DNA of 53,757 nt, taken from the NCBI GenBank assembly GCA_903829945.1, contig CAIKRV010000088.1, positions 1 to 53,757 of the forward strand. The letters run 5' to 3'. The number at the start of each line of letters is the position of its first letter. The first letter of the stretch is position 1. The position numbers and the translations under genes are program-made. Shown in pieces: positions 16,115 to 24,363 of this stretch. The notes below the pieces were generated by a model. It did no database searches. It was not told where the DNA came from and saw only the letters and a list, made by a program, of their open reading frames with translations. The stretch is from an uncultured bacterium (GTDB taxonomy: Bacteria; Bacteroidota; Bacteroidia; CAILMK01).

Positions 16115-17212
16115 ATGCAAAAGACGATTTTAACAGTGCTGATATTACTAGGTACCTATATGACCAGTGTAGCACAAAAAACAACTGAAGTAGTTATTTT
16201 CTCAGAAGATGGAGAAAAATTTTATTTAATCCTTGACGGAGAAAAACAAAACGCCACACCGGCAGTGCGTGTAAAAATGCCTGCCTTGGTTAATGAATTT
16301 TACAAAGTAAAAATCATATTTGATGATCAGCAAATTCAATCTATTGATGATAATATCCGCACCAAAGGTTATACTACCACGCAATCGTATGAACAAGCGC
16401 GTCAAATTACCTATGTAATTAAAAATAAGGGAAAAGGCAAAAGAGTATTACGTAGTTCCACTTGGTCATATTATGGAGATAATTCTACTCCTGTAACCAC
16501 CAATGATAATCCGGTTCCGCAAAACACTAATACCACGGCTGCTCCAAATAATAATCCAAATACAGGCACTAATACAACCACCACCACCACTACAAGCGCT
16601 CCGAATGGAACCAATATGAATATGAATATGAATGTTGGTACCAATGGCGTAAGTGTTACCGATCCGGATGGAAATACAGTTAATATGAATGTAAATGTGG
16701 ACCCGAATAACCAGAATGTAAATGTGAATACTAGTGTTAAAAATGCCAACGGGACACCTGCGAAAATGACCACCACTACCACTACCAGTTCTTCTTCTAC
16801 TTATTCTAGTTCCGGTACTAATAATAATCAAAACTATAATAACAATAACAACCAAAACTATAATAATAATGCCCAGGCGCCTGCCAGCAATAATGCAGGT
16901 AATGGGGGAAATAAATGTGTTTTCCCTATGAGTTCTGGGGATTTTGCAACTGCTAAGGCATCGATTACTAAGCAATCATTTGCTGAAGAAAAAATGAAAG
17001 TTGCTAAACAAATTGTAAAAGCAAAATGTGTAAATGCTGCCCAAGTAAAAGAAATAATGGGCTTATTTAGTTTTGAAGAAAACAAACTTGAATTTGCTAA
17101 ATTTGCTTATGATTATACTACCGATAAAGATAATTATTTTACCATCAATGATGCGTTTAGTTTTAGCTCTTCTGTTGATGATTTAAATAGTTATTTGGAT
17201 GGCAAAAAATAA
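16115..17212 (+). CDS. Exported DUF4476 protein with Asn/Thr-rich linker
   Basis: A 365-residue exported protein. The signal peptide is residues 1-20 (ending SVAQ). Residues 21-115 form a beta-rich domain (VVIFSEDGEKFYLILDGEKQN). A low-complexity linker of Asn, Thr, Met and Val (about 120-265) includes NMNMNMNV and NQNYNNNNNQNYNNN. The C-terminal 90 residues (CVFPMSSGDFATAKASITKQSF...) are the helical DUF4476 domain, seen in many Bacteroidota envelope proteins and of unknown function. It follows the FlgT-like gene after 19 bases and ends at a very strong terminator. The shared style of linkers in all three operon proteins suggests they span or decorate the same envelope structure. Confidence 0.85.
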   Translation: MQKTILTVLILLGTYMTSVAQKTTEVVIFSEDGEKFYLILDGEKQNATPAVRVKMPALVNEFYKVKIIFDDQQIQSIDDNIRTKGYTTTQSYEQARQITYVIKNKGKGKRVLRSSTWSYYGDNSTPVTTNDNPVPQNTNTTAAPNNNPNTGTNTTTTTTTSAPNGTNMNMNMNVGTNGVSVTDPDGNTVNMNVNVDPNNQNVNVNTSVKNANGTPAKMTTTTTTSSSSTYSSSGTNNNQNYNNNNNQNYNNNAQAPASNNAGNGGNKCVFPMSSGDFATAKASITKQSFAEEKMKVAKQIVKAKCVNAAQVKEIMGLFSFEENKLEFAKFAYDYTTDKDNYFTINDAFSFSSSVDDLNSYLDGKK

Positions 17213-17231
17213 TTAATTTCATTAAGTCCAT

Positions 17232-17270
17232 AAAAGAGAAGAGCTGCAATAATTGCAGCTCTTCTCTTTT
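17232..17270. terminator. Strong bidirectional terminator between convergent genes
   Basis: A perfect 19-bp inverted repeat (17232-17250 and 17252-17270) with A17251 at the centre, AAAA at one end and TTTT at the other. It lies between the ends of the DUF4476 operon (plus) and the T9SS-exported protein at 17284 (minus) and can serve both. Confidence 0.92.
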
Positions 17271-17283
17271 ATAATTAGGAGAT

Positions 17284-18873
17284 TTAATTTTTAATTATTG
17301 ATTTAGCATATATCGCATCCTTACCCTTTAAAACTAAATAATAAGTTCCGTTTGGCAAGTAACTCAAATCCAAATGTACTTTATCCTGCATGCTGCTTAT
17401 GTGTATATTTTGCAATAATAAACCATTATTATTATAAATATTAATTTCAGAAATCAGTTCACCTTTCAAATCCTCCCATGTTATGTTAATGATGCTTTGA
17501 GCAGGATTTGGATAAACTTTAATTTTTGCAGATAATTCAAAATTTGCTGCTATCCCTAAAGATTTTGAAACACTAATATAATCGGTTTTATTATTAAGTG
17601 CTGAACCAATTCTATTGGTAGCAATTAAAGTAACCGTATATTTCCCAACGGAGTCAAAGCGTACATTAGGATTTTGACTGCTCGATGAAGTTCCATTCAT
17701 GTAAGTAATGGTACTTGGTGAAAAAAGCCATAACCATTGGGTGGGTGCATTGGTGCTATTATCCGTAAAGTGAACAACATTGGCGGTGGTAGGATTTACG
17801 CGATCCGCATAAAAATCGACGACAGGTTTTCCCAATTTTTTTACGTGAATGTAATTTGATTTAACTTTTGAACCTTTAATATTAACTATTGGAATAGTAG
17901 CATCCAAACTGACCGAATAAAATCCTGTATCAGAAAAAGTGACATGCGGTGCTTTTGAAGATGCATTAGTGCTATCCACAAAATTAAAGGTTCCCGGACT
18001 GATGCTCCAAGCATAGGAATATACCCCTAAAGGATCGGTAGTACTATTGGTAAATTTTACGGTATCGCCAATATAAACATTGGTATCATTAGCATTAAAA
18101 TTAACAGGAGGTGCCAATGGGCTATTAATATTGCGCATGCTATCTTTATAATAGATTTGCTTGATAAATCCACCTGCTGAAACAATCACCTCCATAATTG
18201 GAACTTTGGCACCATTGGCCAACCATTTATATTCAACTCTATTGGAAGGGATATTGGTGTATATGGAATCGGTTTCAGTAATTACAGATTTTATTCTTAC
18301 ACAACTAAAAGTTCCAAATGGGGTTTTAATGGTTCCATATCCATCAATGGTATTATGTCGGGTTCCATTAACTTTAATACTGCCCACCTTAGGAATACTG
18401 ATGCTACCGCTAAAGCTGCAACTATCATCGCTATTCCCATATTTTAACGGCAATACATATTCAATATCGGGATTGGAATATGGCACAGGCACTCTTAAAT
18501 TGACAATAGGTACATCAAATAAGAGGGCTTGCCTTTTATATGCGGAACTGCTATTTTTAAAAAAACCCAAACCGGATAAGGTACCCCCTAATACGGTATC
18601 TGTTACATCTCCATAATAGGTAAGGTATAGTAAAGAAATATTGTAAGGATCCTTATAACTCAAAACATTATTTGCACTAGCCTTTAGATAGGAAAAATCC
18701 CATGAATAATTCGCACCGGTATTGGTTACGTTGATGGTATCAATGGCTGCACTAATATACACATTTTTATCACCTGAAGAAGGTAAATCTGCACTTTTGA
18801 TGCTAATTTGTGCTTCCAGCATTAAAACGGAAGTACAAAATAATAATATGAGAAGAATGGATTTTTTTATCAT
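17284..18873 (-). CDS. Secreted PKD-domain protein with T9SS type A sorting domain
   Basis: A 529-residue secreted protein: signal peptide (ending LMLEAQ), then a beta-rich N-terminal half of about 255 residues. Two PKD-like domains follow; the second contains VNPTTANVVHFTDNSTN, WLWLFSPS and VGKYTVTLIATN. The final 75 residues are a T9SS type A CTD (KVYPNPAQSIINITW...LPNGTYYLVLKG). It should be exported by the T9SS and released or anchored by PorU. It starts 12 bases after the DUF5686 gene on the same strand, so it is the third gene of a probable operon. No enzyme motif is visible, and an adhesive or scaffold role is inferred. Confidence 0.88.
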   Translation of the reverse strand: MIKKSILLILLFCTSVLMLEAQISIKSADLPSSGDKNVYISAAIDTINVTNTGANYSWDFSYLKASANNVLSYKDPYNISLLYLTYYGDVTDTVLGGTLSGLGFFKNSSSAYKRQALLFDVPIVNLRVPVPYSNPDIEYVLPLKYGNSDDSCSFSGSISIPKVGSIKVNGTRHNTIDGYGTIKTPFGTFSCVRIKSVITETDSIYTNIPSNRVEYKWLANGAKVPIMEVIVSAGGFIKQIYYKDSMRNINSPLAPPVNFNANDTNVYIGDTVKFTNSTTDPLGVYSYAWSISPGTFNFVDSTNASSKAPHVTFSDTGFYSVSLDATIPIVNIKGSKVKSNYIHVKKLGKPVVDFYADRVNPTTANVVHFTDNSTNAPTQWLWLFSPSTITYMNGTSSSSQNPNVRFDSVGKYTVTLIATNRIGSALNNKTDYISVSKSLGIAANFELSAKIKVYPNPAQSIINITWEDLKGELISEINIYNNNGLLLQNIHISSMQDKVHLDLSYLPNGTYYLVLKGKDAIYAKSIIKN

Positions 18874-18885
18874 ATGGTTTAAGCA

Positions 18886-21441
18886 TTAAAAACTCAAATA
18901 TAGGGAACCTTTTATATAAAATCGTGGCACCCTTCTACTATCAATCGAATTTAAATAAGTAATACGGTGAATAGCATCAATTCTTAAAATTTTAAAAATA
19001 TTTTCAATGCCATAAAATGCTTCTACGTAAGGAACATCATTGCGCATAATTCGAACCTTATCTACTATATTTCCATTGGGATCCTTTTCAGGAAGCAAAT
19101 TTCTATTTTCATTACTCAAATACACCATAGCTGCTTTAATGCCTCCTACCTCTCTCCATTTTAATTCCTTTAGCAATGGAATTCGATTAAAAATTAATCC
19201 GTCGAAATGATGGGTATAAAATGCAGTAATACTTTGATCGCCGGCAAATTCAAAGAAGCGCATCAAATTAAAAGCTTCATCACTGCGGACAAATGTTTCA
19301 TTCCCCAATTGAATATCCAATAATGGGTATGGAAGGGGATTAAATACTTTGGTACCCGTTATTGAATATTGACCAATCCCTAAGGCACCCATTTTTACTT
19401 TTTGATTAATATTTAAATTTAATTTGTGATAATAAAAATCACTTCCTAAAACTCCTTTTAAACCTAAAGTATATTTAAATATAAAAATGGGAGATCGCTC
19501 TATAGCTACTCTTACTCTCCTATTATCTTTTACCAAAAAAGCATCCTTAAATGCATATCTTGATTCAGAACTTATTTCTGAAACTGTATAAAAAGGATCA
19601 ATTCTGCTATGGTCATTTTGATTGGGATAATATCCGAAATGGTAATTCCTGCCTACCGGAACAAAGTTTTTATTAAGAAAAAATAAACGCTCATTAAATC
19701 CTTTAAAAAGATCTGACTCCAACCAAACTCTGGTCATTTCCACTTTATTTAATCGCGTAAGCAAACCTAATTGCGTACTTGCTGCAAGTAAATTGCTATT
19801 GTTCCCAAAAAATTCATCCTGAACACCCAATTCTTCAATATCTTCCTTCCGCTGAATGCCTATTTTAGTCCAATTTTTTCGATTCAGAAAATATTCTACC
19901 TGGGCATTATATTTAAATTTATTATCCCGAATTCCATAGGCACCATATCCTTTTAAAATCCACTTTTTGCTAAAATTTGAATTGGAGCGAAAACCTAATC
20001 TTAATCTACTTCCTTCCACCTGATTAAATCCATATAAAAAAATATACGGACCAATTTCAAAATATTTCCCTGCTCGGTAATAACCGTTAACTACCACATC
20101 AATCACATCAATATATGTTTTGATTTTAGGAATATTTTTAACGCTATCAATTAAGCTATAAATTTGTTTATCTTCTTTCGTTAAAGCATCATGCCTATTG
20201 GCATCCCAATAAGCATCAGAATGGTCTTGGGCATCTTCTGCCACTTCAATACGATCTTTAAAGAAACCATAAGGCTTTTCCTTATTTACAATAAAGCTAT
20301 CATTGGAAACATATAGTTTCAGTAATACTCCGGCCGATTTTTTAGTTAATTCAGCAATGTCCACCAAAATTCTAACTTTAGCGGGAAGCCATGGTCCGGC
20401 TGCCGTTTGTATTAAATCCTGTTGAATTTTTAATCGGTCAATATAATTCAGGTTTGATTTTCCACCCAATTCCACGGTGAGGCGTTTTAAAGCAAAAGTG
20501 GTATCGGTAATCCACATGGTTCCGTTAAAGGCCAAATCACTGGAGTTACGGGGCTTAAATTCGATTTTATAACAATACTTCTGATCAATTACCAAACTAT
20601 CCACCAGGTAATAATGATAAAAAGTTATTCCGGCACTTGCTAATGGTGAAATCACATTTTTTTCAAGAATATTTATATAATTCTGATAAAAATTATAATC
20701 CTGAAATGATGCGCCCATCACTTGTTGCATAAATTGCACATCATTTACACCTACACCTTTGGTTTTGTTTGCTTTAATTATTTCCTTTTTTCTTTCCGGA
20801 CCTTTAGCATAAAAATAATCTGAAATAGTTTCCGACATAAAAAAAGGTAAGACCGGTTTGCCGTCTTCGCCGGCAATAAGCTTAAGGCTATCTAATATTT
20901 TTCGAAAGGGTGCCATAAGCTTAACCTTTTTAAAGGATTCGATATTATTAGCATCCGCTTCAATTTTACTATAGGTTTCATAGCTATAAGCATCTAGGCT
21001 TCTTTTATCATTTTTATCCCGATTTTCCCATATTTTTCTAAGAATTCTAAAAGCAGGATTTTCACCCGGTCTTACTACTACCTCTTTCAATTCATACCCT
21101 GAAGCTTCTAATTGAATATTTAATTCCTGCGATTTGCCTTTATAAACAAATTTTGTCCGCATTTTATACCCTAAATATCGCGCACAAATAGAATCATCCG
21201 CACGATCCGTAGTAATTAAATAATTACCATCAAAATCTGTGACAGTTCCTACTTTTGTTTTAGGGAAAAAGACATTAACAAAAGGAATTGGTTCACCGGT
21301 ATTGGCATCGGTTACTCTACCCTTTACAACAGTGGTTTGAGCAATAGCATCGATCCATGAAAATATAAAAATAATTCCAAGTAAACTGTATTTTAACCGT
21401 TGAGATAAAAACTGAAAAATATAATTACGCTTTAAAATCAC
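18886..21441 (-). CDS. Outer-membrane DUF5686 protein with carboxypeptidase-regulatory-like domain
   Basis: An 851-residue protein. After an N-terminal hydrophobic signal (YSLLGIIFIFSWIDAIAQ), residues 36-125 form a CarboxypepD_reg-like domain (VVKGRVTDANTGEPIPFVNVFF...GTVTDFDGNYLI). The DUF5686 region follows, from GENPAFRILRKIWENRDKND and DAYSYETYSKIEAD into a long beta-strand-rich C-terminal half ending YIKGSLYLSF, a typical outer-membrane barrel end. The family is common in Bacteroidota and its function is unknown. The start is GTG 21441: there is no in-frame ATG near the signal peptide. It begins 2 bases after the stop of the preceding small gene, so translation is probably coupled. Confidence 0.88.
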   Translation of the reverse strand: MILKRNYIFQFLSQRLKYSLLGIIFIFSWIDAIAQTTVVKGRVTDANTGEPIPFVNVFFPKTKVGTVTDFDGNYLITTDRADDSICARYLGYKMRTKFVYKGKSQELNIQLEASGYELKEVVVRPGENPAFRILRKIWENRDKNDKRSLDAYSYETYSKIEADANNIESFKKVKLMAPFRKILDSLKLIAGEDGKPVLPFFMSETISDYFYAKGPERKKEIIKANKTKGVGVNDVQFMQQVMGASFQDYNFYQNYINILEKNVISPLASAGITFYHYYLVDSLVIDQKYCYKIEFKPRNSSDLAFNGTMWITDTTFALKRLTVELGGKSNLNYIDRLKIQQDLIQTAAGPWLPAKVRILVDIAELTKKSAGVLLKLYVSNDSFIVNKEKPYGFFKDRIEVAEDAQDHSDAYWDANRHDALTKEDKQIYSLIDSVKNIPKIKTYIDVIDVVVNGYYRAGKYFEIGPYIFLYGFNQVEGSRLRLGFRSNSNFSKKWILKGYGAYGIRDNKFKYNAQVEYFLNRKNWTKIGIQRKEDIEELGVQDEFFGNNSNLLAASTQLGLLTRLNKVEMTRVWLESDLFKGFNERLFFLNKNFVPVGRNYHFGYYPNQNDHSRIDPFYTVSEISSESRYAFKDAFLVKDNRRVRVAIERSPIFIFKYTLGLKGVLGSDFYYHKLNLNINQKVKMGALGIGQYSITGTKVFNPLPYPLLDIQLGNETFVRSDEAFNLMRFFEFAGDQSITAFYTHHFDGLIFNRIPLLKELKWREVGGIKAAMVYLSNENRNLLPEKDPNGNIVDKVRIMRNDVPYVEAFYGIENIFKILRIDAIHRITYLNSIDSRRVPRFYIKGSLYLSF

Positions 21442-21443
21442 AT

Positions 21444-21782
21444 TTAAAGTAAACGCTCAGTTACAAAATAATGATATATATGTTCTTTAATAAATACTTC
21501 TTGTTGTTTTGCATCCATAGGCGGTAATGCCTTGGCTTGTTTCCACACCGGCCATCCGTCTGCATCTAAATGCTCGACTACGAAATAACCTTCATCAGTA
21601 AGAATTTTACAGGCAGCCAGGTTCATTAAATCCAATTTTTCTTCTTTGGTTATTTTAGTCTTCTTTTGCCCCCATTCCCTGAGGCCGATTACAAAAAGCG
21701 CAGCCTTTAAGTCAGCACTTTTACCAAATCGGTTTTTTAATGCATGGCTAACTAATTCCCATTTTTCTTCTATACTTTCCAT
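21444..21782 (-). CDS. Small conserved cytoplasmic protein, function unknown
   Basis: A 112-residue soluble protein without signal peptide or membrane segments. It looks mixed helical: ALKNRFGKSADLKAALFVIGLREWG, then a KEEKLDLMNLAACKIL helix, a GYFVVEHLDADGWPVW turn and an acidic/aromatic end. I do not recognise a named family. It is first in a minus-strand operon with the DUF5686 protein and a T9SS-exported protein. A TATCTTTG promoter element ends 5 bases before its ATG, so its message may have almost no leader. Confidence 0.8.
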   Translation of the reverse strand: MESIEEKWELVSHALKNRFGKSADLKAALFVIGLREWGQKKTKITKEEKLDLMNLAACKILTDEGYFVVEHLDADGWPVWKQAKALPPMDAKQQEVFIKEHIYHYFVTERLL

Positions 21783-21787
21783 TCCTA

Positions 21788-21795
21788 CAAAGATA
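21788..21795 (-). promoter_or_regulatory. -7 promoter element of the DUF5686 operon
   Basis: On the minus strand this reads TATCTTTG, an exact TAnnTTTG match, with only 5 bases before ATG 21782. A TTTG on the same strand (forward 21812-21815) is 16 bp upstream, somewhat short. Confidence 0.6.
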
Positions 21796-21861
21796 ACATT
21801 CTCCGCGAAATCAAAAATATTTAAAGCATCGATTAGGGATTATTATAAATTTAAATATCCA

Positions 21862-21893
21862 TTGTCAAACTATTCAATGTGTATCTATCTTTG
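21862..21893 (+). promoter_or_regulatory. Bacteroidota-type promoter of the polyprenyl synthase gene
   Basis: TTG at 21862-21864 is followed after 21 bp by TATCTTTG (21886-21893), an exact match. The ATG begins 5 bases later, so transcription should start at or within a few bases of the start codon. Confidence 0.75.
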
Positions 21894-21898
21894 CACTA

Positions 21899-22858
21899 AT
21901 GAATTCCTATTTAGATTTAATTGAAGCAGCCATCAAAAAACTGCAATTTAAGGGTCATCCTAAGTCATTATATGACCCGGCCAACTACATGATGTCATTG
22001 GGAGGTAAACGTATTCGCCCAATTCTCACCCTTATGGCCTGTAAAATGTTTGACGGTAATATTGAAAAAGCGATGTATCCCGCCCTGGCCATGGAAATAT
22101 TTCATAATTTCAGTCTGGTACATGATGATTTTATGGATCATGCACCTTTAAGGCGAGGAAAAGCAACAGTACATACGAAATGGGATGTGCCAACAGCCAT
22201 ACTATCAGGCGACTTAATGCTTGTATTAGCTTATAAAGTCCTTAGTAAATCAAATGATGAAAAATTGGCCGATATGCTCAGCCTCTTTAATAATACTGCC
22301 ATTAAAGTATGCGAAGGCCAACAATTGGATATGGAATTCCAGCATAAAAATAATATCAGCATTCAAGAATACCTGGATATGATAGGTTTAAAAACTGCAG
22401 CCTTATTAGCCGGATGTTTAAAAATGGGGGCTGTTGTTGCCGGCGCCTCAACAAAAGATGCAGAATATATTTACGATTTTGGATATAAACTTGGTATTTC
22501 ATTTCAAATACAAGACGATTTACTGGATAGCTTTGGAGATGCCCAAACTTTTGGCAAATCGATTGGCGGTGATATTGTTGAAAATAAGAAAACTTTTTTA
22601 GCGATTAAGGCACGGGAATTAGCTACTCCCGCCATTAGAAAAAAACTTGACACCTTAGCTTCTGAGACGGATTATGTAAGAAAGGTTGAGCTAATTTTAA
22701 CTATTTACGAACAATTGGGAATCAAACACATTACCAAAGAACTCAGTGAAAAATATTATCAGGATGCATTAAAGGATTTGGATAGCATCAGTACTTCAGA
22801 TGCATCAAAAAAAGAATTGATTTCCTTAGCTGAAGAATTATTAAATAGGGTCCGCTGA
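21899..22858 (+). CDS. Polyprenyl (geranylgeranyl/farnesyl) diphosphate synthase
   Basis: A trans-prenyltransferase that condenses isopentenyl diphosphate onto allylic diphosphates to make short-chain isoprenoid diphosphates for quinones, carotenoids or undecaprenyl carriers. The 319-residue sequence has GGKRIRP (35-41), the first Asp-rich motif DDFMD at 76-80 followed by LRRG, and the second, DDLLD, at 206-210. Phe71, five residues before the first motif, is the kind of bulky residue that limits chain length, so FPP or GGPP is likely. There is no two-residue insertion in the first motif. It overlaps the convergent gene by 18 bases at the 3' end. The leader is predicted to be near zero. Confidence 0.92.
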   Translation: MNSYLDLIEAAIKKLQFKGHPKSLYDPANYMMSLGGKRIRPILTLMACKMFDGNIEKAMYPALAMEIFHNFSLVHDDFMDHAPLRRGKATVHTKWDVPTAILSGDLMLVLAYKVLSKSNDEKLADMLSLFNNTAIKVCEGQQLDMEFQHKNNISIQEYLDMIGLKTAALLAGCLKMGAVVAGASTKDAEYIYDFGYKLGISFQIQDDLLDSFGDAQTFGKSIGGDIVENKKTFLAIKARELATPAIRKKLDTLASETDYVRKVELILTIYEQLGIKHITKELSEKYYQDALKDLDSISTSDASKKELISLAEELLNRVR

Positions 22859-24289
22859 TAAAGATTGGCCTTCAATCTCTTTTAATTTTTCTCTGAGCCA
22901 ATTTAAATCTGCAATTTGCTTAATACCTAGTAGTTCATTTTTTACATCAGGCAATGCAATCCTACTACCTATCTTTATGTGCATCAGTTTTTTACTGTAT
23001 TTTACAAAATTTAAATAAACTGTGCGCTGATATTCTGAAATTACCTTATTACGCTTCAGGTAATTGGTAAACGCATCCGTTAATGATAAAAATGGTTCAG
23101 TATCATTTAATTCATAATATGTTTTTAATAACAATGCTTTGGAATCCAATTGGTAATAATTGTCTGCAAATTCTACCTGCTGCAATAAACGCAAAGCATG
23201 GCTAAATTCCTTTTTATAATAATGCAAAAACGCCTTGTTGTAATTGTAGGTAATTTCCCTGCTGGCCGCCGGAATGGTATCTTTATAGGCATTTATAAAA
23301 TTCTCGGTCCATGCTACTTGTCCGGAACGTAAACTTATCGTCACGATATTTTTAAAATCAGAAGGGGCCAATTCTTTATTTTCAAAAATCAATTCCTTTT
23401 CAATAAGGGATTTATATAATTCAAATAATTCCTGTGTATAGGTAAGCTCTCCACTGTTCAGTTTCTTGATGCAATAATTTAGCGCAAAAACATACATATC
23501 CTTAGCCTCTGCAGGAGTAAATTGCTTAGTATACTCTTCCAACATAATTTTCAACTGCAAATAATGTTTGGATTCGTCGGGCTCACGAAAGGTCATTAAA
23601 ATTTGATAATAAATGGCAATGGCCGGAACATCCCTAAAATGATCATTTGCTAAAAAATTTACAATTTCATTAAGCAAATGATTATTGTAGGTTACTTGCG
23701 CTACATCTTGCAGATTAAATATTACACAACAAAAACGCAGCTTATTGGCAAGGTAGTATAAATCTAAATTATCTGCTGCTTGTTGTAAAGATTCTGCCAA
23801 ACCCCTGGCTTCTCTATTCAGACTATGCAAGTACACATTTTCTTCCAATAAATGTTGGTAAAAATACCAATCAACATCTCTGTAAATTTCCTTATTTTGT
23901 TGCACCAATGCAGTTTCCTTCAACTGCTGAAAATACTTATCAAGTTTTCTTTGGTCATAAGCATTAAGGAGTAAATGCTTTTTATAAATATCACTTTTAT
24001 CAAATTCGATATAAGCCAAAAAATCTTCCAATAATTTGGTAAGATCCGTCATTACATATCTTAACTTTTGCTCATCAATTTTCTCTTTGGGAAATACTTT
24101 TACAAATATTTGTTCCAAGCCAACTTTATCTTCAGGAAATTCCGGATGGAATTTTTTAATGACAGAAAACAATGCTATCACCTTTTCATTTTTATTAAAA
24201 AAAGGAGATAAAATATATTCTTCAAAGTATTTTAATTCCTTGGAAGAAATAGTTCTGAGAATTGATACCAGTTTACTTTTAAAAAGCAT
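22841..24289 (-). CDS. Large alpha-helical (TPR-like) cytoplasmic protein, function unknown
   Basis: A 482-residue soluble protein, almost entirely helical by appearance, with no signal peptide, membrane segment or catalytic motif. Repeated helix pairs with aromatic and Leu positions (KAFLHYYKKEFSHALRLLQQVEF; ALLLKTYYELNDTEPFLSLTDAF) suggest a TPR-like superhelix, so protein-protein contact is a reasonable guess. I believe it is conserved in Bacteroidota without a named function. It converges on the polyprenyl synthase with an 18-base overlap. Its own -7 element, TAACTTTG, lies 13 bases before the ATG. Confidence 0.82.
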   Translation of the reverse strand: MLFKSKLVSILRTISSKELKYFEEYILSPFFNKNEKVIALFSVIKKFHPEFPEDKVGLEQIFVKVFPKEKIDEQKLRYVMTDLTKLLEDFLAYIEFDKSDIYKKHLLLNAYDQRKLDKYFQQLKETALVQQNKEIYRDVDWYFYQHLLEENVYLHSLNREARGLAESLQQAADNLDLYYLANKLRFCCVIFNLQDVAQVTYNNHLLNEIVNFLANDHFRDVPAIAIYYQILMTFREPDESKHYLQLKIMLEEYTKQFTPAEAKDMYVFALNYCIKKLNSGELTYTQELFELYKSLIEKELIFENKELAPSDFKNIVTISLRSGQVAWTENFINAYKDTIPAASREITYNYNKAFLHYYKKEFSHALRLLQQVEFADNYYQLDSKALLLKTYYELNDTEPFLSLTDAFTNYLKRNKVISEYQRTVYLNFVKYSKKLMHIKIGSRIALPDVKNELLGIKQIADLNWLREKLKEIEGQSLSADPI

Positions 24290-24302
24290 ATATAATGTTC
24301 GG

Positions 24303-24310
24303 CAAAGTTA
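24303..24310 (-). promoter_or_regulatory. -7 promoter element of the helical protein gene
   Basis: On the minus strand this reads TAACTTTG, an exact TAnnTTTG match, 13 bases before ATG 24289. It directly abuts the terminator of the upstream gene, so any -33 contact would fall within the terminator hairpin, where no TTG is seen. Confidence 0.5.
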
Positions 24311-24312
24311 TA

Positions 24313-24345
24313 AAAAAACCTCCCGTTTTGGACGGGAGGTTTTTT
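24313..24345 (-). terminator. Intrinsic terminator of the 5-PKD exported protein gene
   Basis: CCTCCCGT (24319-24326) pairs with ACGGGAGG (24332-24339) around TTTGG, extended by A-run and T-run on either side. On the minus strand it follows the stop at 24364. It can also act in the plus direction. Confidence 0.88.
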
Positions 24346-24363
24346 ATCGCAATAAATTATAAT

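Noticed and set aside
16466-16975. Long open frames on the minus strand opposite the Asn/Thr-rich linker of the DUF4476 gene
   Set aside because: They mirror low-complexity Asn and Thr codons, give unnatural Ile/Val strings and have no start context or conservation logic.
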